Below, in pieces: positions 40,179 to 48,902 of a DNA stretch of 64,000 bases (position 1 is its first letter; every line of letters begins with the position of its first letter). Below the pieces are notes generated by a model, which was given only the letters and a program-made list of their open reading frames with translations, ran no database searches and was not told where the DNA came from. This DNA is from Hymenobacter qilianensis. Its GTDB lineage: Bacteria; Bacteroidota; Bacteroidia; Cytophagales; Hymenobacteraceae. Where the stretch lies: NCBI RefSeq assembly GCF_014489555.1, contig NZ_CP060784.1:2790001-2854000 (forward strand), written 5' to 3'. The translations under genes were made by a program, and so were the position numbers.

Positions 40179-43100
40179 ATGAGAAAAACATTACTACTGT
40201 GCATGCTTACAGTATTTGCCCTCCTCGTCCACCAAGTCGAGGCGCAGGTACGCACCATTTCTGGGCAGGTGGCAGCAGCAGATGGAAGTACGCTTCCAGG
40301 CGTTACTGTGGTGGTAAAAGGAACCACGCAGGGCGCCTCTACTGATGCCAATGGCGCTTACACCTTGGCCGCGGTGCCAACCACAGCTACTATCCTTGTG
40401 TATTCGTTTATCGGCTACGATACAAAAGAGGTAGCAATAGGAGACAAGACGACCATCGATGTGAGCTTGGTGCCTAATACTACCGGCCTCAACGAAGTAG
40501 TTGTGATTGGCTACGGTACCCAGCTTCGCCGCGAGCTGACGGGCTCAGTAGCGACCATCAGCGGAACGGATATAGCTCAGAAGCCAGTGCAGAGCTTTGA
40601 GCAGTCGTTGCAGGGCCGCGCCCCCGGCGTAAACGTCACGACTCCTAATGGCGTGCTGAATACGCCGCCCGTCGTCCGGATTCGGGGGGTGAACTCCATC
40701 AACCTCAGCTCGGCTCCGTTGTATGTAATCGACGGCATTCCGGCGTTCAGCGGCAACAACTCGGCGCTTTCCAGCGTGCCAAACAACCCGCTCAGCAACG
40801 TTAACCCCAACGATATTGAAAGCATTGAAGTGCTGAAGGATGCCGCTGCGGCTGCTATCTACGGCTCCCGGGCTGCGGGGGGCGTTATTCTGGTAACAAC
40901 CAAGAGTGGCAAAAAAGGGCAGAGTCGCATATCGCTCGACTCATGGGTAGGCTGGAGCAAACCCGTCCGCCTGTACGAAGTGCTGGGTGCCGAAGACTAC
41001 ATGCTGATCAAAAACGAGGCTGTTCGCAATCTGAATGCAAACCGCGCCTCTGTAGGGGCCGTTGCCAACAACCGGGAAGGGTTTCTGCCTTCTTTTGATG
41101 CTGATGGAAATGTCGTTGATACCCGTTGGTATGATTACATCTACCGCACCGGCTTTTCGCATTCCAACGCTCTGAACTTCTCGGGCGGTACCGAAAAGAC
41201 GACCTATTATGCCTCGGTTGGCTACACGGGCCAGAATGGCATGTTGAAGAATAACGAATTTCAGCGTCTGTCGGGCCGGATAAACATCGACCACAAAGTC
41301 TACAAGAACTTCACCGTAGGCGCTCGAATCGGCTATTCTAATAACTACAATTCTTCGCCCAACTCTGGCTCTATTGGTGATGCCGCTTTCAGCATAGCCG
41401 GCTTAGGTCGGGCTCCGCTGGTATTGCCTCCAAACGTAGCCGCTCGCAATCCCGACGGCACTCCAAATATCAATACGGCGGGCAATGGCGTTGGGCCGGG
41501 AGCCAATACCAACCCCGCGCCGAATTACGCTCCTTTGGTCACGGGCTACTACAACCCACTGGTTGACCTGGAGAACAACTACTTCACCTCCGAAGGCAAC
41601 GAGATTCAGGGTAGCTTGTATGCGAACTGGGAGATACTGAAAGGCCTGAACGTACGGACCACCTATGGTTTGAACAATAGCTCCTTTGAAGATCAATTGT
41701 TCTATACCGCCCTATCCGGCGACGGCTATGCCACCGGGGGCCAAGCCGCCAATTACTTCCGCACTAACAAGCGCTGGAACTGGCAGAACACTGCTCAGTA
41801 CGACCGCAGCTTCGGCAACCATAATGCTTCCATCCTGCTAGGCGGCGAGCAACAGCGCACGCAGGTGGACCGCTGGGGAGCCAGTCGTACGCAGGTAGCT
41901 GATGACTTCTTTAACACGTACCAAGGCAACTACACCAACATTGCCGTATCGGGCAACTCTCAGGGAGAAAACTACTTAGTTTCTTACTTCGGCCGTTTGA
42001 CCTACGATTTTGCCAAAAAATATCTGGCCTCTATCAATGTGCGTCGTGACGGCTACTCAGCTTGGGGCAACGAAAAATGGGGCAATTTCTACGGGGCATC
42101 TCTGGGCTACATTGTATCGGAAGAGCAGTTCTGGAAGGATGCCGCCTTTTCTAATGTCTTCAACTTCCTGAAGTTTACGGGTAGCTACGGTGAGGTAGGC
42201 AACAGCCAGGGCATCAACGACTTCGCTTCATTGTCGACGTATGGTTCGGGTCTGTATGGCTCCAGTGCAACGCTGGGCTACTCTACGGCTGGCAACCCGG
42301 ATTTGACGTGGGAAACCAGCAAAAAGACCGATGTTGGTTTTTCCTTCGGCGTATTCCAGGATCGGGTACAGGGTGACTTCTCTTACTATCACAACCTCGT
42401 TGATGGGTTGATTCTGGATGTGCCCCAGGCGCCTTCCAGAGGTGTTCCGAATAACACTATTGCAGCCAACGTAGGCTCCATGCACAACACTGGTGTTGAG
42501 TTAAACCTTAACCTGCGGGCTATCCAGGGCAAGGATTTCAGCTGGACAGTTAACGGCAACTTTACAACCCTGAAAAACCGCGTATTGACGCTTGTTACTG
42601 AAGGCCAGCGCATTGCTACGGCTACTTCCGGTCTTGAGATTGTCAACTTCACGGAAGTGGGCCGGTCGGTGGGCGAAATCCTGGCTGTTCCCTCCATGGG
42701 CGTGAATCCAGCCAACGGTCAGCGTATGGTGCGCAAAATTGACGGCACAGTCGTTCAGTACAATCACTTAGGTACGTCCGGCCCCGGCTCTACCGGCTGG
42801 ACAACGCTTGACGGCGTGAACACCACGGCTCCTACGCAGCTGGCCGACGGTATTTACTTTGGCCCAACGCTGCCAAAGTGGTACGGCGGCTTCGATAACA
42901 CGTTCCGCTACAAGAATTTCGACTTGGGTGTATTCATTCAGTACTCGGGGGGCAATTATATCTATAATGGCACCAAGTCGGGTTTGCATGATCAGCGCTT
43001 CTGGAACAACGAGAAGGATATCCTGAACCGTTGGACTTCAGAAAACACGAATGCTGAATGGCCCCGCGTGGTGTACGGCGACAACGTGTCGAACGGCTCT

Positions 43101-43376
43101 GCGCTGGTAATATCGAGCAATGTAGAAAAGGGTGATTTCGCTCGTCTGCGCAATGTGTCGCTGGGCTATTCGGTGCCTTCAACCTTGGCTACCAAGTTGG
43201 GACTTGCCACCGCTCGCGTGTATGTGCAGGTTCAGAATGCTGCCTTGCTCACGAACTACTCAGGTATTGACCCCGAAATCTCGACAAACGGAAATACCAA
43301 CACTGGCGCCGGTGTCGACCGCAACTCCATCGGTCAGGCCCGCACATTCACGGCTGGCTTCAACATTGGTTTCTAA
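40179..43376 (+). CDS. Second SusC/RagA-type TonB-dependent transporter
   Basis: Role: outer-membrane import of an unknown, probably glycan, ligand with the following SusD. The signal peptide (1-22) ends VEAQ. The regulatory-like domain begins RTISGQVAAADGSTLPG. The SusC signature LNEVVVIGYGTQLRRELTG and plug blocks VRIRGVNSINLSSAPLYVID and NDIESIEVLKDAAAAAIYG follow. The barrel ends GQARTFTAGFNIGF. Length is 1,065 aa. ATG 40179 follows a 620-nt AT-rich leader. No glycoside hydrolase sits next to this pair, so the substrate cannot be inferred from context. It is clearly paralogous to, not a copy of, the gene at 32660. Confidence 0.95.
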   Translation: MRKTLLLCMLTVFALLVHQVEAQVRTISGQVAAADGSTLPGVTVVVKGTTQGASTDANGAYTLAAVPTTATILVYSFIGYDTKEVAIGDKTTIDVSLVPNTTGLNEVVVIGYGTQLRRELTGSVATISGTDIAQKPVQSFEQSLQGRAPGVNVTTPNGVLNTPPVVRIRGVNSINLSSAPLYVIDGIPAFSGNNSALSSVPNNPLSNVNPNDIESIEVLKDAAAAAIYGSRAAGGVILVTTKSGKKGQSRISLDSWVGWSKPVRLYEVLGAEDYMLIKNEAVRNLNANRASVGAVANNREGFLPSFDADGNVVDTRWYDYIYRTGFSHSNALNFSGGTEKTTYYASVGYTGQNGMLKNNEFQRLSGRINIDHKVYKNFTVGARIGYSNNYNSSPNSGSIGDAAFSIAGLGRAPLVLPPNVAARNPDGTPNINTAGNGVGPGANTNPAPNYAPLVTGYYNPLVDLENNYFTSEGNEIQGSLYANWEILKGLNVRTTYGLNNSSFEDQLFYTALSGDGYATGGQAANYFRTNKRWNWQNTAQYDRSFGNHNASILLGGEQQRTQVDRWGASRTQVADDFFNTYQGNYTNIAVSGNSQGENYLVSYFGRLTYDFAKKYLASINVRRDGYSAWGNEKWGNFYGASLGYIVSEEQFWKDAAFSNVFNFLKFTGSYGEVGNSQGINDFASLSTYGSGLYGSSATLGYSTAGNPDLTWETSKKTDVGFSFGVFQDRVQGDFSYYHNLVDGLILDVPQAPSRGVPNNTIAANVGSMHNTGVELNLNLRAIQGKDFSWTVNGNFTTLKNRVLTLVTEGQRIATATSGLEIVNFTEVGRSVGEILAVPSMGVNPANGQRMVRKIDGTVVQYNHLGTSGPGSTGWTTLDGVNTTAPTQLADGIYFGPTLPKWYGGFDNTFRYKNFDLGVFIQYSGGNYIYNGTKSGLHDQRFWNNEKDILNRWTSENTNAEWPRVVYGDNVSNGSALVISSNVEKGDFARLRNVSLGYSVPSTLATKLGLATARVYVQVQNAALLTNYSGIDPEISTNGNTNTGAGVDRNSIGQARTFTAGFNIGF

Positions 43377-43397
43377 TTCTAGCTCTCTCTGACACTG

Positions 43398-44882
43398 ATG
43401 AATACAATATTAAAGAACAAGGCGAAGGTGGCTATCTGCACTGCCTTACTAAGCATGGGAACCTTCTCCTGCCAGACTGATTTGCTGGAGCCGGTTCCAG
43501 AAACGGTATTCTCCGATTTGGTGGTGTTTGACACTCCCACGCGGGTTGCGCTACAGGTTAATTCCCTTTACACCTATGTGAAGGCAGGCGCCTTTTATGG
43601 CGGCCGCTATCAGGTGTATGGCGATATTCGGGCCGACGATTTTATCGTGCAAACGAGTAATAACGTGACGGGCTATAGTGTATGGAATCATACGCTTACC
43701 GAGTCGTCGCAAAATGACGTTACCAACCTCTGGAACGCCGCGTATGCTGCTATTAACCAGGTTAATGTGTTTCTGGCTGGCATTGATGCCAACACGGCAA
43801 AGTTTGTGGCTCCGGCTTTTCCCGCCGACTTCGCAACTACTACAGCCAATACTTACCGGGGTGAGGCACGGCTGCTCCGGGCGCTGAGCTACCACGCGCT
43901 TTTGCAACTCTATGCCCGGCCCTATGCCGATGGTCAGGGGAGCAGGCCCGGTTTGCCCTTGCGCATCATGGCAGAAACCGGCTCCACCAACAACGACTTG
44001 GCACGCAGCACAGTAGCTGAAGTGTATGATCAGATTTTAGCTGATCTGATCTTTGCCGAGCAAAATTTGCCCCTGACGTATAGTGGTGCTGCCCTAAACA
44101 CAACCAGAGCACATCGCAATACCGCTATTGCCCTAAAAACGCGTGTACTCTTGGCAATGGGACGCTACGCAGAGGTTATTACGGAGGCCAATAAGATTGT
44201 GTCTGCCGCCGCGCCTTTTACCGCGACTAGTGGCGTGGCTCATGCTCTCAATCCTTCGATAGCCGCCGTATTTACCTTTCCAGAGGAAACCTCAGAGAGC
44301 ATCTTGAGCTTCCCATTTACTGCTCAGAACGCTCCTGGCACCCAAAATCAGCTGGGATTTTACTTCCTGCCAGGCTCACGCGGTGGCAACGGTGAGTACG
44401 CGCTGAACTCCGATGGCATTCTGGGCAATGCGGCCTGGTCGGCTACGGATGCGCGCAGGACGAATTTCGTATTCCGGGTCGGAACGACTCCTTTTCTGAC
44501 GAAGTATTCCAACGGCTCTACTTCCACAAACCCGTTCCTGGATAAAGCGCCGGTTATTCGGTACGCTGAGGTGCTCCTGAATTTGGCTGAGGCGCGTGCT
44601 CGAGTAAACGGGCCCACCGATGCTCAGGCTTTGGACCTGCTCAATGCTGTGCGTACGCGCTCTGCAGGCACCCCTTATACGCAGGCTACGGTCAGTAATA
44701 TTCTGCTTGAGCGCCGTATCGAGTTTTTGGGCGAGGGAATTCGCAACATGGACATCATGCGATTGAATGCCACGATTCCAGAGAAAAGCTCTGTCAGCGC
44801 CGTTGCCCCATCAGATCCGCTGTATGTGTGGCCAATTCCGGCTGGCGAGTTGCAGGCAAATGCGCTGATGACCCGCAACTAG
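43398..44882 (+). CDS. Second SusD/RagB-type lipoprotein
   Basis: Role: surface partner of the adjacent SusC. The lipobox GTFSC places the lipid Cys near residue 25, followed by QTDLLEPVPETVFSD. SusD blocks are AYAAINQVNVFLAGID near 115, RGEARLLRALSYHALLQLYA near 155 and the C-terminal NILLERRIEFLGEGIRNMD. It ends PLYVWPIPAGELQANALMTRN. The length of 494 aa is normal. It starts 21 nt after the SusC stop, and a strong terminator follows two bases after its own stop, so the pair is a two-gene operon. Confidence 0.94.
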   Translation: MNTILKNKAKVAICTALLSMGTFSCQTDLLEPVPETVFSDLVVFDTPTRVALQVNSLYTYVKAGAFYGGRYQVYGDIRADDFIVQTSNNVTGYSVWNHTLTESSQNDVTNLWNAAYAAINQVNVFLAGIDANTAKFVAPAFPADFATTTANTYRGEARLLRALSYHALLQLYARPYADGQGSRPGLPLRIMAETGSTNNDLARSTVAEVYDQILADLIFAEQNLPLTYSGAALNTTRAHRNTAIALKTRVLLAMGRYAEVITEANKIVSAAAPFTATSGVAHALNPSIAAVFTFPEETSESILSFPFTAQNAPGTQNQLGFYFLPGSRGGNGEYALNSDGILGNAAWSATDARRTNFVFRVGTTPFLTKYSNGSTSTNPFLDKAPVIRYAEVLLNLAEARARVNGPTDAQALDLLNAVRTRSAGTPYTQATVSNILLERRIEFLGEGIRNMDIMRLNATIPEKSSVSAVAPSDPLYVWPIPAGELQANALMTRN

Positions 44883-44883
44883 A

Positions 44884-44950
44884 CATACGCATCAAATCTA
44901 AAAAAGCCCCCAACAATATGCTGGGGGCTTTTTTAGATTTGATGCGTATG
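44884..44950. terminator. Terminator with 29-bp perfect stem
   Basis: The left arm 44884-44912 pairs perfectly with 44922-44950. The inner core is AAAAAAGCCCCC/GGGGGCTTTTTT and the outer half is CATACGCATCAAATCT with its complement. It begins two bases after the SusD stop. Confidence 0.92.
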
Positions 44951-44982
44951 CCACGCTCATTTTCACTGATGAAAAATCTGTG

Positions 44983-45019
44983 GCCTGAGAATGAGAGAAA
45001 TAAACTCTCATTCTCAGGC
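44983..45019. repeat. 15-bp perfect inverted repeat
   Basis: GCCTGAGAATGAGAG and CTCTCATTCTCAGGC flank the loop AAATAAA. There is no U-tract. It sits between two terminators (44884-44950 and 45034-45090). The function is unknown. Confidence 0.5.
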
Positions 45020-45033
45020 TCACCATCAGCTCT

Positions 45034-45090
45034 AGTTTCAATAAAAAGCCCCAGCTACGTAAACAGTAGCCGGGGCTTTTTATTGAAACT
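45034..45090. terminator. Bidirectional terminator, near-perfect 25-bp stem
   Basis: AGTTTCAATAAAAAGCCCC pairs with GGGGCTTTTTATTGAAACT. The stem extends inward through GCTAC/GTAGC with one A-C mismatch. It ends 11 nt before the stop of the minus-strand small gene at 45102. Confidence 0.85.
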
Positions 45091-45101
45091 GCACGGCCAG
45101 A

Positions 45102-45254
45102 TTAGTGGGCGTGAATGCGCTTGCGCTTTTGGATACGACGCTGTTGGGCCTGCTTAACCCGGCGATATAGCGCCTCCAGAGGCGTTTCTGCTTGGCGCGT
45201 GGTGGTAGCTGCGTCTTTCAGCTCTTCAACCTGTTTTGATTTGGTAGGCTTCAT
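45102..45254 (-). CDS. Small basic protein, 50 aa
   Basis: The predicted protein MKPTKSKQVEELKDAATTTR continues with a strongly basic C-terminus (RRVKQAQQRRIQKRKRIHAH). It could bind nucleic acid or ribosomes; that is only inference from charge. ATG 45254 is chosen as the start of the basic protein, although the frame is open 20 codons further upstream. It is bounded by a terminator downstream and a 400-nt non-coding stretch upstream. I do not recognise the family. Confidence 0.55.
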   Translation of the reverse strand: MKPTKSKQVEELKDAATTTRQAETPLEALYRRVKQAQQRRIQKRKRIHAH

Positions 45255-45488
45255 AAGGGAAGTATTTAGGTGCTTATCAACGGTAGATATTCCGAGAAGG
45301 ATACATTCACTCATTGAATTGCCAAATGTAAGGCCTTTTTATTCAGGCATCTATTTGCTGATTTTTTACCTTCCCTTGCTTAGCACCTTCATTTGCCTAT
45401 TCAGGGTAGGTGTAATGGGAGGTTGAATAAGCAGATGGGCTGTAGAGCGAATTGCCGCTTTTCCGTTACCCAGCAATATTGTCTAGAC

Positions 45489-45528
45489 CCAAAAAAGCCC
45501 CCCATACCAACACTAGGGGCTTTTTGTT
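45489..45528. terminator. Terminator-like hairpin upstream of the porin gene
   Basis: CCAAAAAAGCCCC and GGGGCTTTTTG enclose a 16-nt loop. It shares the stereotyped A6GCCCC core. It may end a leader transcript or insulate the porin promoter. Confidence 0.6.
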
Positions 45529-45577
45529 CTTAAAAAGATGCATCCTGACGACTAACCTTAAAGCCGGCAATTCATTC

Positions 45578-45617
45578 GTAACATTAAGGTCACACTTAGG
45601 TAACATAGGGGTAACAT
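45578..45617 (+). promoter_or_regulatory. Pho-box-like array: four 7-mers at 11-nt spacing
   Basis: GTAACAT at 45578, GTCACAC at 45589, GTAACAT at 45600 and GTAACAT at 45611 are spaced exactly 11 nt start to start, each with a 4-nt spacer. This is the geometry of PhoB/PhoP binding sites. The last repeat ends 35 nt before the start codon of a phosphate-selective-porin-type gene, as expected for an activator site. Confidence 0.7.
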
Positions 45618-45651
45618 ATAATGCCGCACTTTGTGCCAGCATTATCCTTTC

Positions 45652-46860
45652 ATGAAGAAATTGTTACTCAGCTTGCTGGTTTTACTAGCCAGTCAAGCTT
45701 ACGGTCAAATGGCCGACTCGCTGCCTCCAACCACGCCGGCTGCTAAAAAATGGTACCAGAACATTGCTATCCGGGGCTACGCGCAGGCACGCTACAACCG
45801 TTTGCTTGAGACCAACCCCGACCTGACCTGTGAGCAGTGCGACAGGTCGTGGGGCAGAAATGGTGGATTTTTCCTGCGGCGGGTGCGGGTAATTTTCTTC
45901 GGGCAGCTGCACGAGCGCGTCTATTTTTATTTGCAGCCTGACTTTGCCAGCGTTCCAAGTGGGAGCAGCTCCCAGAACTTTGGGCAATTGCGCGATGCCT
46001 ACATCGATCTGGGCCTGGATAAGGCTAGCCGGTTTCGGCTGCGGATAGGGCAGAGCAAAGTGCCTTATGGCTTCGAGAATATGCAATCGAGCCAGAACCG
46101 TCTGGCCCTCGACCGCAATGACGGCCTGAATAGCGCTGTGGCTAATGAGCGGGATCTAGGGGTCATGTTCTACTGGGCGCCTACGGCCGTGCGGGAGCGC
46201 TTGGCAAAGCTCGTCAAGGATGGACTCAAAGGCTCCGGCGACTACGGCATGCTGGGCGTGGGCGCTTACAATGGCCAGACCGCCAACCGCCCGGAACTTA
46301 ACAACCAGCGCCACATAGTAGCGCGCTTCACGTACCCGCTGGTCGTGGGTCAGCAGATCATAGAGCCGGGACTACAGGCCTATACTGGCGAGTACGTGGT
46401 AGCCAAGGATCAACTGTCGGCCCGCGTGAAGTATCGACCCGACCTGCGCTACCCCGATCAGCGCGTGGCGGCCACTTTCGTGCTTTATCCCCAGCCGTTC
46501 GGGGTGCAGGCCGAATACAATGTGGGCCGAGGCCCCGAGTTTAACCCCCGCACCGATAGCATTGAAACCCAGAACCTGCACGGCGGCTACATGCTGCTGA
46601 ACTACCGGCTGCGCTATAAGCAGCAGCAGCTTTATCCGTTTCTGCGCATTCAGTACTACGATGGCGGCAAAAAGCACGAGCGTGACGCCCGCAGCTACAC
46701 CGTGCGCGAGGCCGAAATCGGGGCGGAGTGGCAGCCGTTCAGCAGCTTCGAACTGGTGGCCATGTACACGCTTTCCTCGCGACGCTTCGAGGATTCTCAG
46801 CGACCCAGCAACCAGCAGCGCGGTGGGTTGTTGCGCCTGCAGGCTCAAGTCAACTTTTAA
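45652..46860 (+). CDS. OprP/OprO-type phosphate-selective porin
   Basis: Role: an outer-membrane anion (phosphate or polyphosphate) channel of the porin O/P family. The signal peptide MKKLLLSLLVLLASQAYGQ is cleaved near residue 19. The family start is the strand IAIRGYAQARYNRL, then GGFFLRRVRVIFFGQLHERV near 74 and LRIGQSKVPYGFENMQSSQ near 130. Repeated amphipathic strands continue to GGLLRLQAQVNF, with a terminal Phe typical of outer-membrane barrels. Length is 402 aa. ATG 45652 is chosen for the signal peptide. The upstream 11-nt repeats suggest control by a PhoB-like regulator under phosphate limitation. Confidence 0.9.
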   Translation: MKKLLLSLLVLLASQAYGQMADSLPPTTPAAKKWYQNIAIRGYAQARYNRLLETNPDLTCEQCDRSWGRNGGFFLRRVRVIFFGQLHERVYFYLQPDFASVPSGSSSQNFGQLRDAYIDLGLDKASRFRLRIGQSKVPYGFENMQSSQNRLALDRNDGLNSAVANERDLGVMFYWAPTAVRERLAKLVKDGLKGSGDYGMLGVGAYNGQTANRPELNNQRHIVARFTYPLVVGQQIIEPGLQAYTGEYVVAKDQLSARVKYRPDLRYPDQRVAATFVLYPQPFGVQAEYNVGRGPEFNPRTDSIETQNLHGGYMLLNYRLRYKQQQLYPFLRIQYYDGGKKHERDARSYTVREAEIGAEWQPFSSFELVAMYTLSSRRFEDSQRPSNQQRGGLLRLQAQVNF

Positions 46861-46970
46861 GTAGTTAATTACCTTGCCCGACTCCCAACAGGACGCGAGA
46901 TCGGTGACCCACTTGCCTAAGCTAGTTCCGCCAGCAACTTTAGGAATTTGGCAGCTTGGCTTCTTATAAA

Positions 46971-47003
46971 AAAAGCCCGCCAGATAGTTATCTGGGGGCT
47001 TTT
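46971..47003 (-). terminator. Terminator between porin and helicase genes
   Basis: AAAAGCCCGCCAGATA pairs with TATCTGGGGGCTTTT with one bulged G. It lies 10 nt after the minus-strand helicase stop, so it mainly serves that gene. Confidence 0.7.
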
Positions 47004-47012
47004 ACTTGAGTT

Positions 47013-48653
47013 CTAGTCTTTGTCAGCTACTGAAGGCGCCGCTTGCGCGGTCTCGGTGCTGCCGCCTTCAGGCCGTGGGCCACGACTATTGCGGTTACGG
47101 CCTCCGCGCTTGCGACGTTTCTGAACTTCACCAGCGTCTCCTTCAGCTCGAGGCTCGCGTGGTGGGCGTGGTTGGCTGCTGCCAGTTGTTGGTTCGCCTT
47201 CAGCTTTGGGTGCACGCGGCTCCCGCACTTCGCCTTCCGGACGCGGGGCGCGGGGCGGGCGCTGGTAGGGCTGAGCTGGCGCACCACCGGCGTCGAGAGC
47301 AGCCAGGGCCGCGTTAGCCTTGGCAATACGCTCTTTCTGCCCAGGATCGTTGGCATCTGCATCGCGGCGGGGCGGGCGGCTACCATCCCGAGGGCCTTCA
47401 CGGCGGGGGCCACGGCCTCCATCACGTGAGCTTCCGCCGCCAGAATGGCCATTGCGAGCCGGGCGACCACCAATTTTGCCCCCCAGACCGCTAAAGCGCT
47501 TGGGGTCAAACTCCGGTGCAGGGCCCAAGCCCAATTCCTCGGTGATATTCTTCTTTTCCAGCTCCCGCTCAATGAGCTTCTCAATCTTAAGAACGCGGTC
47601 CTGGTCTTGGTCGGCAATGAAGGTGATGGCCGTGCCGGTAGTGGCGGCGCGGGCCGTGCGGCCGATGCGATGAACATAATCTTCCGCAGCCCGCGGAATA
47701 TCGTAATTCACTACGTGCGAAAGGCTATCTATATCAATGCCACGGCTGAGCACGTCGGTAGCTACCAGAATGGGGAACTGCTTGTTCTTGAAGTCGCGCA
47801 TGATTTGCTCGCGCTCTTCCTGGGTACGGTCGGAGCTGATGCCCTGGGCCACGTAACCTAGCTTGTTAATAGACCGCACGATGCTGCCCACGGCCGCTTT
47901 CTGTGAGGTAAACAGCACCATGCTCTGCACATTCTGGGTTTTGAGAATGTGCTCCAGAATATAGATTTTCTGGCGGTCGAAAGCCATGTACAACTGCTGG
48001 TCGATGCCGGCGGCGGGCTTGGATACGGCCAGCCGGATTTCTTCGGGCTCGTTGAGAATCTGCTTCGAGAAGTCGCGGATTTTATTGGGCATGGTAGCCG
48101 AAAAAAGCAGCGTCTGGCGCTTCTTCGGCAACTGACTCACGATGTTGAGGATGTCATCGGAGAAGCCCATGTCCATCATCTTATCGGCCTCATCCAGCAC
48201 CAGATATTTGATCTGGTCGAACTTCACGTAGCCCATTTGCAAGTGAGCAATCAGGCGGCCGGGCGTGGCAATGATGATGTCGGCGCCACTGGTGAGGGCG
48301 CGTTTTTGCTGCTCCCAACCTTCGCTTTTGCCGCCGCCATAAATGGCTATGCTGCTGGCTTCCACAAAGTAGCCGAAGCCGGTTACCTGCTCGTCAATCT
48401 GCGTGGCCAGCTCGCGGGTGGGCACCAGAATGAGGGTGGAGGTGTGGCCGTGCTTGGCGTGCGAAATGCGGTCGAGGAGAGGAAGCAGATAAGCCGCCGT
48501 TTTGCCGGTACCCGTCTGGGCGCAGGCAATCAGGTCTTTACCTTCAATAATTTTTGGAATTGCCTGCTCCTGTATGGGAGTGGCATTCAGATAATTCATG
48601 GCATCCACACCGGCCAGAAGGTCGTCGTGCAGATTAAACTCGCTAAATTTCAA
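47013..48653 (-). CDS. DEAD-box RNA helicase, RhlE-like, with basic Gly/Arg/Pro-rich tail
   Basis: Role: ATP-dependent RNA unwinding in ribosome assembly, mRNA turnover or cold adaptation. The core motifs are in order: Q-motif TPIQEQAIPK, Walker A CAQTGTGKTAAY near 46, PTRELATQ, TPGRLIAH, VLDEADKMMDMGF, SATMPNKI, then C-terminal ATDVLSRGIDI and YVHRIGRTARA near 330. Residues from about 400 to 546 form a low-complexity tail rich in Arg, Gly and Pro that probably binds RNA. The start ATG 48653 has a perfect -7 box about 70 nt upstream. The short-core architecture is typical of Bacteroidota. Confidence 0.95.
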   Translation of the reverse strand: MKFSEFNLHDDLLAGVDAMNYLNATPIQEQAIPKIIEGKDLIACAQTGTGKTAAYLLPLLDRISHAKHGHTSTLILVPTRELATQIDEQVTGFGYFVEASSIAIYGGGKSEGWEQQKRALTSGADIIIATPGRLIAHLQMGYVKFDQIKYLVLDEADKMMDMGFSDDILNIVSQLPKKRQTLLFSATMPNKIRDFSKQILNEPEEIRLAVSKPAAGIDQQLYMAFDRQKIYILEHILKTQNVQSMVLFTSQKAAVGSIVRSINKLGYVAQGISSDRTQEEREQIMRDFKNKQFPILVATDVLSRGIDIDSLSHVVNYDIPRAAEDYVHRIGRTARAATTGTAITFIADQDQDRVLKIEKLIERELEKKNITEELGLGPAPEFDPKRFSGLGGKIGGRPARNGHSGGGSSRDGGRGPRREGPRDGSRPPRRDADANDPGQKERIAKANAALAALDAGGAPAQPYQRPPRAPRPEGEVREPRAPKAEGEPTTGSSQPRPPREPRAEGDAGEVQKRRKRGGRNRNSRGPRPEGGSTETAQAAPSVADKD

Positions 48654-48722
48654 GGTACAGCTAAGTGAAGTGAAGAAATAGCTGACCTTGTTTTTCTGGT
48701 CAGCGAACCGCTTGATTTAGTG

Positions 48723-48730
48723 CAAATATA
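48723..48730 (-). promoter_or_regulatory. Bacteroidota -7 box for the helicase gene
   Basis: TATATTTG on the minus strand matches TANNTTTG exactly, about 70 nt upstream of the helicase ATG. No clear -33 TTG is seen. Confidence 0.5.
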
Positions 48731-48902
48731 CGCCATTTTGAAGCGCTGCCGTTGGGGCTGCATTTGCCTATGTCACGGATAAGTGCGGCGTATATGGAAT
48801 AAGACAAACGTCTTCGTGCTGGGGTTCAAAAGCAGACGGAGCCGACAGCTTGAAAATGTGCCGCTCATCGGATTTATCTTGCCGAACTTCTGCTGGCCAA
48901 AA

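Larger units (their letters stand above)
45255..45651. other. Intergenic region, 397 nt, leader of the porin gene
   Basis: It contains the leader of the small basic gene, the inverted repeat at 45489-45528, and the 11-nt-periodic repeat array at 45578-45617. No gene is seen. Confidence 0.6.

Noticed and set aside
47949..48668. 239-codon frame antisense to the DEAD-box helicase
   Set aside because: Complement of conserved helicase motifs; no start context or family.
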